The position numbers and the translations under genes are program-made. The notes beneath the pieces were generated by a model. It was given only the letters and a program-made list of their open reading frames with translations. It had not been told where the DNA came from and searched no databases. From Nocardioides sp. SR21 (GTDB lineage Bacteria; Actinomycetota; Actinomycetes; Propionibacteriales; Nocardioidaceae): a stretch of DNA of 64,000 nt. Of this stretch, positions 9,549-17,334 are shown in pieces (positions within the stretch are counted from its first letter, which is position 1; the number at the start of each line of letters is the position of its first letter). Location: positions 415,192-479,191 of the forward strand of contig NZ_JAKWJR010000003.1 in NCBI RefSeq assembly GCF_022761125.1. The letters are read 5' to 3'.

Positions 9549-9988
9549 GCGAGCACGAGATCCCGGACGAGAAGCGCCACATCATCTACATCGTCGCCGG
9601 CGTCGTCCTGATCGCGCTGATCGTCGTCGGCCTGGTCGCCTACCGCGGCCACGAGAGCAACGAGAAGGCCGAGGCGAACGCCGACCAGCTGATCGCGGTG
9701 ATCGAGGCGGCGGGCTATCCCGCGCCCGATCGCGACGCGATCGTCGGCGTGCTGGGCGACGACGGCGGCGCGGCCTGCGAGGACCCTGAGGACGCCCTGA
9801 AGCGCGCGACCATCAACAGCATGCTCGCCAACGGCGCCGCCGGTCCGGGCGCCCGGCCGGTCATCACCGACAGCCTGGCGGTCCGCGGCCAAGCGGCGAT
9901 CATCGCGATCTACTGCCCGGACGAGCTCGAGGCGTTCGAGGAGCACTTCTCCGACTACGACTTCGACGACGACCTGCTGGACGACTGA
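9545..9988 (+). CDS. Small single-pass membrane protein of unknown function
   Basis: A 147-aa protein from ATG 9545, overlapping the antiporter stop (ATGA). One transmembrane helix covers residues 13-31 (IYIVAGVVLIALIVVGLVA) after a short charged N-terminus. The remainder looks soluble and probably extracytoplasmic, with two Cys (about 79 and 127) that could form a disulfide, and a very acidic tail (EEHFSDYDFDDDLLDD). No family is recognised. Overlap with the transporter upstream and a 1-base gap to the dipeptidase downstream indicate co-translation, so an accessory role for the antiporter or operon is plausible but unproven. Confidence 0.8.
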   Translation: MSEHEIPDEKRHIIYIVAGVVLIALIVVGLVAYRGHESNEKAEANADQLIAVIEAAGYPAPDRDAIVGVLGDDGGAACEDPEDALKRATINSMLANGAAGPGARPVITDSLAVRGQAAIIAIYCPDELEAFEEHFSDYDFDDDLLDD

Positions 9989-9989
9989 C

Positions 9990-11336
9990 ATGGACCTCGA
10001 GGCCGCCCGTGCCGCCGTACGGGACCTGATGCCGCGCGCTCGCGCGGACCTGACCGAGCTGGTCGCGATGAAGTCCGTCGCCGACCCGCGGCAGTACCCG
10101 CCCGAGGAGTGCGCCCGCGCTGCCCAGTGGGTGCTGGACGCCTTCGCCGAGCGCGGGTTCGCCGACGCCCACCTCGAGGAGACGCCCGACGGCAGCATGG
10201 CCGTCGTCGGCTCCCGGCCGTGCGGCGACCCGGGCGCCCCGACGGTCCTGCTGTACGCGCACTACGACGTACAACCGCCGCTGGACGAGGCCGCCTGGCA
10301 CACGCCACCGTTCGAGCTCACCGAGAAGGACGGTCGGTGGTTCGGCCGGGGCACCGCGGACTGCAAGGGCAACATCGTGATGCACCTGACCGCGCTCCGC
10401 GCGCTCGGGGACGACATCCCGGTCAACCTCAAGCTGGTCGTCGAGGGCTCGGAGGAGATGGGCACCGGGGGCCTCGAGGAGTTCGTGCCCGGTCATGCCG
10501 ACCTGCTGCGCGCCGACACGATCCTGGTGTGCGACACCGGCAACGCCGCCGTGGGGAAGCCCGCGGTCACCGTGAGCCTGCGCGGCATGGTGAACGTCGT
10601 GGTGCGGGTGAAGGCACTCGCCTCCGAGGTGCACTCGGGCATGTTCGGCGGCCCCGCGCCGGACGCCCTCGCCGCGCTGATCGAGATCCTGGCGTCGCTG
10701 CGCGACGAGCAGGGCAACACCACGATCGACGGGCTCGACAACACCCAGGTCTGGGAGGGCGCGCCGTACCCGCCCGAGGACTTCCGGTCCGACGCCGGCA
10801 TCGTCGAGGGCGGCGCGCTGCTCGGCTCCGGGACGGTCTCGGACATGCTGTGGGCGCGGCCTGCGGTGACGGTGCTGGGCATCGACTGCTCCCCCGTGGT
10901 CGGCTCGGCCGCCGCGATCACCCCGGACGCCGCGGCGCGGCTGAACCTGCGGATCCCGCCGGGCACCACGCCCGGCGACGCCCAGCAGGCGCTGGTCGCG
11001 CACCTGGAGGGTCACGCCCCGTGGGGCGTCGAGGTCGAGGTCGAGATCGAGGCGACCGGGTCGCCGTTCCGCGCGGTCACCGACGGGCCGGCGTACCAGG
11101 CGATCGCGGCGGCGATGGGCGACGCCTACGACACGCCGATGACGTTCCTCGGCCAGGGCGGCTCGATCCCGCTGTGCAACGTGCTCGCGGACACCTTCCC
11201 CGGCGCCGAGCTGATCCTGATGGGCGTCGAGGAGCCAGCCTGCCTGATCCACGCGCCGAACGAGAGCGTGGACCCCGGCGAGATCGAGCGGATGGCGGTC
11301 ACCGAGGCACTGTTCCTCAGTCGCTACAGCAGGTAG
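9990..11336 (+). CDS. M20-family metallodipeptidase
   Basis: A 448-aa protein from ATG 9990, one base after the previous stop. It has the M20 signature: the first metal ligand in LLYAHYDVQPPLDEAAW (about residues 89-103), the bridging Asp in GRGTADCKGNIVMHL, and the catalytic Glu with metal Glu in VEGSEEMGTGG (about 152-162). A dimerisation lid domain follows (SLRGMVNVVVRVKALASEVHSG), and a distal His lies in CLIHAPNES. Such enzymes (carnosinase or PepV-like) hydrolyse dipeptides in the cytoplasm with two Zn or Mn ions. It fits the peptide-breakdown operon. Confidence 0.92.
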   Translation: MDLEAARAAVRDLMPRARADLTELVAMKSVADPRQYPPEECARAAQWVLDAFAERGFADAHLEETPDGSMAVVGSRPCGDPGAPTVLLYAHYDVQPPLDEAAWHTPPFELTEKDGRWFGRGTADCKGNIVMHLTALRALGDDIPVNLKLVVEGSEEMGTGGLEEFVPGHADLLRADTILVCDTGNAAVGKPAVTVSLRGMVNVVVRVKALASEVHSGMFGGPAPDALAALIEILASLRDEQGNTTIDGLDNTQVWEGAPYPPEDFRSDAGIVEGGALLGSGTVSDMLWARPAVTVLGIDCSPVVGSAAAITPDAAARLNLRIPPGTTPGDAQQALVAHLEGHAPWGVEVEVEIEATGSPFRAVTDGPAYQAIAAAMGDAYDTPMTFLGQGGSIPLCNVLADTFPGAELILMGVEEPACLIHAPNESVDPGEIERMAVTEALFLSRYSR

Positions 11337-11341
11337 GGCGG

Positions 11342-12181
11342 ATGACCGTCGAGCACTCCGACGTCGGCTCCGGGCCGCCGGTCCTGTTCGTCCACGGCTC
11401 CCCCGGCGGCTGTGACCAGGGCGAGCTGATGACCCGGTTCCTCGCCGGCTCGCACCGCGTGATCGCGCCGTCCCGGCCGGGCTACCGAGGCACGCCGCTC
11501 ACCGACGAGCGCCGTACGCCGGCGCAGCAGGCGGAGCTCGCCCTCGGCCTGATGGACTCGCTCAGCGTCGACCGGTTCGACGTCGTGTGCTGGTCGGGCG
11601 GCGGGCCCTCGTCGTACCTCCTCGCCGCGGCCCACCCCGACCGGGTGCGCACGATGGTCGCGATCGCCGCGGTCAGCACGTCGTACCACGTGGACCTCCG
11701 ACGACGGGTCGGGATGGCCGAGGAGAAGCTGCTGATGAACCGGTTCGGCACCTGGCTGGCCGGCAAGCTCGCCGACAGCGCACCCAGTACAGCGGTGAAG
11801 ATGCTGCTGGCCGAGGAGGGCGACCTGTCACGCCACGAGGTCAAGGAGATCACCGCGCAGGTGCTCGACGACGAGGAGCAACGAGCCTTCGCCCTCGGGC
11901 TCTTCGACACCGTCACCGGCCCGCGCAAGCGTGGCTTCGACAACGACATGCACCAGTACGCCGAGCTCGACCTGCCGCTCGGCGACGTCACCGCACCGGT
12001 GCTGCTCGTGCACGCGCGCGGGGACGCCGACGTGGCCTACGAGCACAGCACGTACGCCGACCAACGACTCCCCAGCTCGCTGCTGGTCACGCTCGAGGGC
12101 GGCACCCACGTCTCGGCCTGGCTCGGGCCCGACGCGGGCGCCGTCCAGGCCGCGATCCGCGAGCACCTCGGCCGGGGCTGA
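11342..12181 (+). CDS. Alpha/beta-hydrolase fold protein
   Basis: A 279-aa protein from ATG 11342, 5 bases after the dipeptidase stop. The oxyanion region is LFVHGSPGGCDQGEL. The nucleophile elbow is CWSGGGPSS, with Ser near residue 85. The acid is probably Asp in ARGDADVAYE (about 226), and the catalytic His is in GGTHVSAWLG near the C-terminus. All three residues are present, so it should be active. Proline iminopeptidases share this fold, and the peptidase neighbours make that a reasonable guess, but the motifs alone do not settle the substrate. Last gene of the 5466-12181 run. Confidence 0.85.
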   Translation: MTVEHSDVGSGPPVLFVHGSPGGCDQGELMTRFLAGSHRVIAPSRPGYRGTPLTDERRTPAQQAELALGLMDSLSVDRFDVVCWSGGGPSSYLLAAAHPDRVRTMVAIAAVSTSYHVDLRRRVGMAEEKLLMNRFGTWLAGKLADSAPSTAVKMLLAEEGDLSRHEVKEITAQVLDDEEQRAFALGLFDTVTGPRKRGFDNDMHQYAELDLPLGDVTAPVLLVHARGDADVAYEHSTYADQRLPSSLLVTLEGGTHVSAWLGPDAGAVQAAIREHLGRG

Positions 12182-12220
12182 CCGTCCGGCTGGGCGATCC
12201 GGCGCTCGCCGCCGCCGTGA

Positions 12221-12898
12221 CTAGGCGGCCGCCGGCTCCCAGCCGTTGTCCCAGGCGACGGCGACGGCTTTGCACTGCGAGGAGACGTCGAGCTTCCCGA
12301 GCACTGACTTGACCTGGGTTCTCACGGTCTGTTCCGAGACCACCCGGAGGACCGCGATCTCGCGGACGGCGCGTCCGGCCATGAGGTGACGAAGGATGAT
12401 CCGCTCCTGCGCGCTCAGGCTCGCCAGCCGTCCTCTCGCTGCGTCGCGACCGTGCTGCTGCTGGCGATACAGGTCGACCACCCGGAGCCGCTCGAGGCGA
12501 CTGATGGCCGGCACCCCTTGCATGGTCCTGCGAGCCAGGCCCAGGAACTCGTTCACCGGCATGCTCTTGCAGGCGACCGCAGAGGCGCCTCCGAAGAACG
12601 CCTCCCCGCGCCGGATCGCTCCGTCGGTCTCCATGACGACCAGGATCCGTTGACCGGATCGGGCCAGCGAGAGGTGCACGGCGGCCTGCTCCTCGTGTCC
12701 GGACCACCGGTCGATACCGACCACCACCAGTTCCGGGCTGGTCGCGAGGATGGTGCGCAACAGCGACGTCGGCGACGTACCTGGTCGGGCTATGACGACT
12801 CGACAGCGGTAGCCACGGCGATCGAGCGACTGCGCGAGGAGCTCGGCGAACATCGCGTGTGAATCGATGATCGTGACCCGCCTGAACTTTTCTCCCAT
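12221..12898 (-). CDS. LuxR/NarL-type response regulator
   Basis: A 225-aa protein. The ATG at 12898 is chosen because a G-rich Shine-Dalgarno (GGGGGG) precedes it and because the receiver-like domain starts immediately (RRVTIIDSHAMFAELLAQSL). Residues 1-125 look like a REC fold. ELVVVGIDRW supplies a possible phospho-acceptor Asp near 57, and KSMP supplies the conserved Lys. The C-terminal GerE helix-turn-helix is LSAQERIILRHLMAGRAVRE followed by EQTVRTQVKSVLGKLDV. No histidine kinase gene is nearby, so it is an orphan regulator. The frame stays open upstream to 13201, but that part overlaps the leader of the divergent gene. Confidence 0.85.
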   Translation of the reverse strand: MGEKFRRVTIIDSHAMFAELLAQSLDRRGYRCRVVIARPGTSPTSLLRTILATSPELVVVGIDRWSGHEEQAAVHLSLARSGQRILVVMETDGAIRRGEAFFGGASAVACKSMPVNEFLGLARRTMQGVPAISRLERLRVVDLYRQQQHGRDAARGRLASLSAQERIILRHLMAGRAVREIAVLRVVSEQTVRTQVKSVLGKLDVSSQCKAVAVAWDNGWEPAAA

Positions 12899-13049
12899 GT
12901 GGACCCCCCGGACCTGGGAGACACACCTGCCGCTCCCCCCACGGGCACGGTCACGCGCATCGGTGTTCAGTAGAGCACGCGCGACGGGTATTGACCACGA
13001 CGGCCGGTCTCGAGTCCCCGATTTCGCGGACGCCGGGTCAGGAGTGGCG

Positions 13050-13124
13050 GGGTACGGTGGTGCCAACCAGCCTGCCACGCCCGGCTCGTCGAGCCTCCTG
13101 GGCAGGAGACGAAGGGTGGACGTC
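13050..13124 (+). promoter_or_regulatory. Shared 5' leader, copy 1: GGGTA box plus predicted hairpin leader
   Basis: This 75-bp stretch from a GGGTA box to the ATG at 13125 is nearly the same as 15405-15478, which precedes another gene. A 25-bp block (13071-13095) is identical in both, and the spacing from GGGTA to the block is 21 bp in both. It can fold: CCTGCC (13071) pairs with GGCAGG (about 13100-13105), and inside it GGCTC-GTC-GAGCC forms a small hairpin. GGGTA resembles the -10 element of SigF/SigB-like sigma factors, but a convincing -35 is not visible in this copy. Promoter identity is inference; the duplication is seen directly. Confidence 0.6.
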
Positions 13125-13451
13125 ATGCCGACGTCTCCGAACCAGCCCGCCCCGGCACTCGTGCCGCAGGGACGGCTCGAGCTGCGACGGGGCGACGGCA
13201 CTCGGGACGGATCGGCGCGTCCGGCCGGGCGAGACGAGCGTTTCGTGCTCGCTTCCTGCCTGGCCGTGGCCGACGCCGCCCGCGCACGATTGCAGGTCGC
13301 TCGCCGCGGCCTCGGTCATGAGCGCGACCTGGACGCCATCCGAGCCGATCTCCTGGCGGCCTTGGAAGGGTGCGCCCAGGCGATCGCCCTTCTCGGGGCA
13401 CCGATCCCGCCCCGGCTTCGCGACGAGATCACGCTCTACCGCCGCCTCTGA
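13125..13451 (+). CDS. Hypothetical protein with a DUF5994-like N-terminal start
   Basis: A 108-aa protein from ATG 13125, with AAGGGTGGA as a good ribosome-binding site. The first 20 or so residues (MPTSPNQPAPALVPQGRLEL) match the start of the DUF5994 protein at 15479 (MTTSPNMPPLAPQTRGSLRL). The rest does not: it is an Ala/Arg-rich helical segment (ADAARARLQVARRGLGHERD, then LAALEGCAQAIALLGAPIPP). The gene therefore looks like the leader and first codons of a DUF5994 gene joined to another coding segment. No family is recognised for the C-terminal part. Confidence 0.65.
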   Translation: MPTSPNQPAPALVPQGRLELRRGDGTRDGSARPAGRDERFVLASCLAVADAARARLQVARRGLGHERDLDAIRADLLAALEGCAQAIALLGAPIPPRLRDEITLYRRL

Positions 13452-13499
13452 GCACGACACCGCACTGCTGAGTGGCCGGCTGCTGCAGGCGGCCAGGTC

Positions 13500-14621
13500 T
13501 CACACGGCTGCGACGCCGAGGGCCGATGGAGCCGCCTCGAGCAGGATGAGCTGCTCCAGGGACTGCACGACGCTGGCCGGCGTGGCAGGCGCTGGCCGGG
13601 CGAGCATGTCGAGGAGCTCGCGAACGGACTGCTCGACGGTGAGGTGGGCGCCGGCCCGACGTCTTGCGTCGGCCGACATCGGCCCTGCGGCGATCGCCTG
13701 CCGGATCCCGGCCCCGAGCGCCTCTGCGTTGTCCGGCTCGACGAGCACCAACGCGCCGCAGTCGGTCTCCGGCAGACCCCCGTCGTCGGAGGCGACGACG
13801 CGACACCCCGCATGCTGTGCCTCGACGGAGACGATGCCGAACGTCTCGTGCCAGTACTGGCTGTTCGAGGGCATCACCACGACGTCGTGGTCCGCCATCA
13901 GCGCCGCCATCGCGGCCGGCGTCTTGCAGGCAGGCACGACGGACACCCCGGGATGGGCGACCATGATCCGCTCGATGATCGCGCCCTGGGGCTTGTCGTT
14001 GCCCGCCGACGTCGCGGTGAAGGCGAGCTCGAGGTCCTGCTCGACGACGTCGAGGTGCAACATCTCGAGGAGGGTGTAGACACCCTTCTCCGGGCTCAGG
14101 CGGCCTGCGAACAGCACCCGAGTCCGTCCCGGCGGACGCGGGCCCCGCGCTCGGGCGGCGAACTCCGGTTCGGCGAACGGATAGATCACCTGGATGGTGG
14201 CGACGTCCACGTCGAGGTAGTCCGCCCACAACGTCGCGGCGTACCGACTCGTCGCGATCAACGTCTTGTCACGGGTGCCGGCGGTCGCGAACGCGTGGTG
14301 CTGCTCGCGGATCGGCGGCGGGTTGTGCAGGATCAGGTACGCCGGGTTGCGCGTGGGTACCTCGTGCGCCTCGTTGACGAAGATGACCGTTCCGTCGAGA
14401 TCGGCCACCTCAGCGAGGCTGGCCAGGGCCAGGAACGCGACGTCGGTGAACTCCTCACGGCCGTCGTCAACGCCGAGCCCGACCGTCACGACCTTCGCGG
14501 CGACACCGCGCCGGTTCAGCTCGCGGACCTGGCCGACCGTGTAGTTCTCCGACCCTCCCGTGCCAGCAGGCAGACGGTTCCCAGGGGACCAGATGAAGAA
14601 GATCAACGCGGTGAGACTCAT
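13500..14621 (-). CDS. Glycosyltransferase family 4 (GT-B fold)
   Basis: A 373-aa protein, with ATG 14621 chosen because the fold begins at MSLTALIFFIWSPGNRLPAG. The frame is open to 14819, but the extra 66 residues look like translated leader and the ribosome-binding site at 14621 is poor, so the start is uncertain. GT4 features are GGSENYTVGQVRELNRRGV near the N-terminus, RVLFAGRLSPEKGVYTLLEM at the start of the second Rossmann domain, and the E-x7-E-type donor site in WHETFGIVSVEAQHAGC followed by VASDDGGLPE. It transfers a sugar from a nucleotide sugar to an unknown acceptor. It stands alone, without other polysaccharide genes nearby. Confidence 0.85.
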   Translation of the reverse strand: MSLTALIFFIWSPGNRLPAGTGGSENYTVGQVRELNRRGVAAKVVTVGLGVDDGREEFTDVAFLALASLAEVADLDGTVIFVNEAHEVPTRNPAYLILHNPPPIREQHHAFATAGTRDKTLIATSRYAATLWADYLDVDVATIQVIYPFAEPEFAARARGPRPPGRTRVLFAGRLSPEKGVYTLLEMLHLDVVEQDLELAFTATSAGNDKPQGAIIERIMVAHPGVSVVPACKTPAAMAALMADHDVVVMPSNSQYWHETFGIVSVEAQHAGCRVVASDDGGLPETDCGALVLVEPDNAEALGAGIRQAIAAGPMSADARRRAGAHLTVEQSVRELLDMLARPAPATPASVVQSLEQLILLEAAPSALGVAAV

Positions 14622-14817
14622 TCCCGCTGCCAGCCGCTGACCGCGACCAGGGCCGGTCTGCTGCGACTGCAGCAGGCCAGGGTCTCGCGCCGCGAAACTC
14701 GCTCGATCGGGGCCGCACGACGCAGCAGGGACTACTTCGTCAACGTAGCACGATGCCAAGCAGGCATGGGGATCTGCGACCCTGGCCATCCCAGGCAACC
14801 AGGCACATGATGGCGAC

Positions 14818-15342
14818 ATGACCGCAACGGTTCACCACGTCAACACGTCCGACGCCATCTTCATGCAGGAGATGATCCTGCTGCTGCGCAGAGGGGTCCA
14901 GGACGGCGCGATGGCCGACACGATGACCGGCCAGCACGGCGGTGACCCGGGACTGAGGTCGCTCGCGCGCACGTCGTCGGCCGCAGCCGTCGGACAGATC
15001 TCGGCGATGGCCTCCTGCATCGACGCCTGGAACGCCGAGTCCCGGAGCGGGGCGTATCCCAGGGATCGCGTCGAGGTCCCGGCCGACCAGCCGCTCCCCG
15101 CGACAGCGGCCACCACCAGGTACGACGAGGAGCTCGCGGACCTGCACGGCTCCGCGTTCGACGCCCGGGTCGCGCGGCACCTGATCGCGCACCACCACGC
15201 CGTCATCGATCGCTCGCGCCAAGAGATGATCGAGGGCCTGAACGGCGACTCCCGAGGCTTTGCCAGGACCGCGATCTCCCAGCACAACCGGGAGCTGCAT
15301 CTGCTCGGGATGTGGCGGGCCGGCCAGCCGGCCCGTCGCTGA
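14818..15342 (+). CDS. DUF305-like helical protein
   Basis: A 174-aa protein from ATG 14818, divergent from the glycosyltransferase. It has two similar halves. The first is DAIFMQEMILLLRRGVQDGA and the second is FDARVARHLIAHHHAVIDRS followed by AISQHNRELHLLG. These resemble DUF305 (ferritin-like helical bundles with D-x2-FM-x2-MI-x-HH). The HH pair survives only in the second half; in the first half it is LLRR, so metal binding, if any, is altered. There is no signal peptide. Function unknown. Confidence 0.7.
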   Translation: MTATVHHVNTSDAIFMQEMILLLRRGVQDGAMADTMTGQHGGDPGLRSLARTSSAAAVGQISAMASCIDAWNAESRSGAYPRDRVEVPADQPLPATAATTRYDEELADLHGSAFDARVARHLIAHHHAVIDRSRQEMIEGLNGDSRGFARTAISQHNRELHLLGMWRAGQPARR

Positions 15343-15404
15343 CGCGGCAGGCCGGGGCGCACGTCGGCGGCCGGATCGGACCCGGCGTTCGGTCAGGGTC
15401 CGGC

Positions 15405-15478
15405 GGGTAGAGTGGAAGCAACAACCCTGCCACGCCCGGCTCGTCGAGCCCCCAAAGCAGGAACGAAGGGCGGACGTC
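15405..15478 (+). promoter_or_regulatory. Shared 5' leader, copy 2: GGGTA box plus predicted hairpin leader
   Basis: This is the second copy of the leader at 13050-13124. It carries the same 25-bp block (15426-15450), the same 21-bp spacing from GGGTA, and a conserved CGAAGGGxGGACGTCATG ribosome-binding region running into the start codon. The outer stem persists in shorter form (CCTGC with GCAGG) although the bases between differ from copy 1, which suggests that the fold matters. Here GTTC lies 14 bp before GGGTAG, close to the GTTT-N14-16-GGGTAT pattern of SigB/SigF-type promoters. Confidence 0.6.
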
Positions 15479-15955
15479 ATGACGACGTCACCGAACATGC
15501 CTCCTCTCGCACCGCAGACCCGAGGTTCCTTGCGCCTGCGACTCGCCGACGACCCGCCGCTCGGCGCCCCCGACGGCGCCTGGTGGCCCCGATCGCGGGA
15601 CCTGCAGGATGAAGCCGCGGATCTCGTGGATCACTTCCCGGACTCAGCCGGACACATCTACCGACTTCTCTTCTCGCGCCCGGACTGGGACCACTCCACC
15701 AACGCCGACGGCGGTGGCGTACGCAAGATCGCGGCAGCGCGCGGCCCAGTGAAGGTCGGCTCCTTCCCCAGCGACGACACCCATCTGATGATCCTGACCA
15801 TGTCGTCGGGCCGCCACCTGCGACTCGCCGTCATCCCCAGCAGCGCCACCCACGCTGACGGTGAACGCCTCCTGTCGGCGGCCGGAGCGATCGACACGAC
15901 GCCCGGCGACGGTGCCGACCGGGACCGCTGGGACAACGAGGGCGGACACGACTGA
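15479..15955 (+). CDS. DUF5994 family protein
   Basis: A 158-aa protein from ATG 15479 with AAGGGCGG upstream. The signature LRLRLADDPPLGAPDGAWWP RSRDL near residues 17-40, then VHRLLF-like HIYRLLFSRPDWDHS and VKVGSFPSDDTHLMILTMSS, is that of the actinobacterial DUF5994 family. The protein looks soluble and the family role is unknown. It has a duplicated upstream leader (15405-15478) and is followed after 23 bases by a small gene on the same strand. Confidence 0.8.
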   Translation: MTTSPNMPPLAPQTRGSLRLRLADDPPLGAPDGAWWPRSRDLQDEAADLVDHFPDSAGHIYRLLFSRPDWDHSTNADGGGVRKIAAARGPVKVGSFPSDDTHLMILTMSSGRHLRLAVIPSSATHADGERLLSAAGAIDTTPGDGADRDRWDNEGGHD

Positions 15956-15978
15956 CCGAGGTCGGAGGGAGGCTGTCG

Positions 15979-16233
15979 ATGGCTTACGTCATGCTGTACG
16001 GCGTCGGATGGACCCAACGCTGGCACATCGCCGAGGAGTCCATCCCACTGGTCACGTCGGCGATCGAGCGGGTCGGCCGCGACGAGTCCAGCCATCTGCC
16101 GGTCCGTGATCCCGGCACGGACGAGCCGACCACCTTGGTCGTGGCGTGGCGACACGTCGTCGCGGCGGTCGTCCTGGGGAGCGGAGAGACCGAGGGCACG
16201 GGCGACGGCGACGGCGCGGGCCAGTACCGGTAG
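15979..16233 (+). CDS. Small hypothetical protein
   Basis: An 84-aa protein from ATG 15979, with GGAGGGA about 8 bases upstream. It contains MAYVMLYGVGWTQRWHIAEE, a DESSHLPVRDPGTDEPTTLV stretch, and VVAWRHVVAAVVLGSGETE. The core looks like a small beta-strand protein with a Gly/Asp-rich tail. No family is recognised. It is only 23 bases after the DUF5994 gene, so it is probably co-transcribed and under the same leader. Confidence 0.6.
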   Translation: MAYVMLYGVGWTQRWHIAEESIPLVTSAIERVGRDESSHLPVRDPGTDEPTTLVVAWRHVVAAVVLGSGETEGTGDGDGAGQYR

Positions 16234-16309
16234 TCACCATCGGCAGCCGGTCGGGCAAAGCGTTCGGACGACCCGACTAAAGAGGACAGCGGTGGGGCAC
16301 CGTACAAGT

Positions 16310-16354
16310 GTCCCTTGGAGTCGGCAGTCGCACTCGACCCCGACTCCAAGGGAC
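16310..16354. terminator. Strong hairpin between convergent genes, candidate bidirectional terminator
   Basis: A perfect 15-bp inverted repeat (16310-16324 with 16340-16354; arms start GTCCCTTGGAG) encloses a 15-base loop. It lies between the stop of the plus-strand small gene (16233) and the stop of the minus-strand gene (16379), the position expected of a shared terminator. There is no T-run on either side, which is common in high-GC actinomycetes. Confidence 0.55.
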
Positions 16355-16378
16355 GTAGACCGAGGGGTGGCGTGAGGG

Positions 16379-16741
16379 TCAGCAGCCGACCCACACGACC
16401 TGCCGCCACCCGACCTGATCGGCCTCGACCTCGGTCCAGGCGACTCGAACCGGCCCCTCCTCACCACGGCCGGTCGGCGGAAGACAGTCCGGCCGCCCAC
16501 CGTCATGAAATGCGCCGCGCGCGTCGGTCCAGGCGACGTCAAGCGGAACGGAGACGTCCCATCCGTCCCCGAGGGTGCAGCTGATGGCTCCTTCGGCGGA
16601 GAGGCAGCCGACGTCCTCGCTGACCACACGTGAGCCACGGCCCCACGTGTACCCCGCGAAGATCCCTGCCACGAGCACCAGGACGAGAACGACGGCTATC
16701 CACCGATAGCGGAACAACAGCTCCCGAGACGTGGAGGTCAT
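16379..16741 (-). CDS. Small single-pass membrane or secreted protein, hypothetical
   Basis: A 120-aa protein, with ATG 16741 chosen because it directly precedes a membrane segment (RYRWIAVVLVLVLVAGIFAG, about residues 10-29). The C-terminal domain has four Cys (in VGCLSAEGAISCTLGDGWDV, in RPDCLPP, and the last residue). Several probably pair in disulfides outside the membrane. No family is recognised. The frame is open upstream into the tRNA fragment, but that is not coding. Confidence 0.65.
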   Translation of the reverse strand: MTSTSRELLFRYRWIAVVLVLVLVAGIFAGYTWGRGSRVVSEDVGCLSAEGAISCTLGDGWDVSVPLDVAWTDARGAFHDGGRPDCLPPTGRGEEGPVRVAWTEVEADQVGWRQVVWVGC

Positions 16742-16854
16742 GGCGGGAGTGTGCCAGGTACCGCGGGACCGGCTGACGATCAGCTGTGACGCGCGCCGTG
16801 ACGGCGAGCCCGTCCAGCAGCAGCGCCGACGCAGCTCAGATCCCAGAGACGCTT

Positions 16855-16886
16855 CAGGCCCGGCGATCCGTGGATCACCGGGCCTG
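16855..16886. terminator. Near-perfect hairpin downstream of the original tRNA-Pro 3' end
   Basis: The inverted repeat CAGGCCCGG..CCGGGCCTG with an inner GATCC/GGATC gives a 15-bp stem with one mismatch. A second, smaller hairpin (GAGGCCA-TCTC-TGGCCTC) sits at 16900-16917. Both lie on the chromosome side of the left att copy, just where the tRNA-Pro gene would have ended before the element inserted. They are probably the ancestral tRNA terminator, and between the tRNA and the next minus-strand gene. Confidence 0.4.
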
Positions 16887-16923
16887 ATTCCGCAGGTGCG
16901 AGGCCATCTCTGGCCTCCCTGCA

Positions 16924-16970
16924 TTCGGTCGGGCTGACAGGATTTGAACCTGCGACCCCTTGACCCCCAG
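16924..16970. other. Left attachment site (47-bp copy of the tRNA-Pro 3' half)
   Basis: The 47 bases here are identical to 27765-27811, the 3' part of the intact tRNA-Pro gene. They cover the T arm, the acceptor 3' strand, the variable region and the anticodon-stem 3' side. Identity stops abruptly on both sides (A against C at the left, A against T at the right). There is no 5' half of a tRNA next to it, so this is an att duplication and not a second tRNA. Confidence 0.92.
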
Positions 16971-17100
16971 ATTCCGGAAAGCTGTTCGCAGGGATCCCCC
17001 GCTGACCCGCAAGATGACACGTAATCCCAGGTCAGAGGCCCTTCGGGTCGCACGCGATCATCCTGGAACAACTACGGTCGATTCACGCAACTCGCGGCCA

Positions 17101-17121
17101 TAAGGTTGTTCGTAAGGTTGT
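17101..17121 (+). promoter_or_regulatory. Paired TAAGGTTGT direct repeats, candidate integrase arm sites
   Basis: TAAGGTTGT occurs twice here (17101-17109 and 17113-17121), 12 bp apart, about 130 bp inside the left att site. The same nonamer occurs next to the integrase gene (20411-20419, inverted) and near the right att site (27690-27698). The pattern of paired sites by one att and single sites elsewhere is like lambda-type integrase arm-binding sites. Function is inferred. Confidence 0.5.
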
Positions 17122-17334
17122 CGCGCCGAACGCCGCTCCGCGCGACCGCATCACCCGCATCCCGGAGGACCGGCACGAGTGACGAGTGGCTTAGCCACGC
17201 AGCGCCCATCAACTCTGCGTTTCAACGGGCCTCCGTGCTGGCCCGGCTCAACGGGTGTCGTCCGTGTTCGTGCAAGATCAACGCGAGTTCGCCCATTAGC
17301 AACCGTGTGATCTGCGTCACAGTGAGTTTTCTAC

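Noticed and set aside
12899..13201. N-terminal extension of the LuxR-type regulator
   Set aside because: It would run across the leader of the divergent gene, has low complexity, and the receiver domain begins at ATG 12898.
16924..16970. A second tRNA-Pro gene
   Set aside because: Only the 3' half is present; the sequence to the right diverges at the anticodon stem. It is an att copy.
16926..17071. Upstream extension of the minus-strand membrane-protein gene through the tRNA fragment
   Set aside because: The peptide GRRFKSCQPDR is the usual chance translation of a tRNA T arm.
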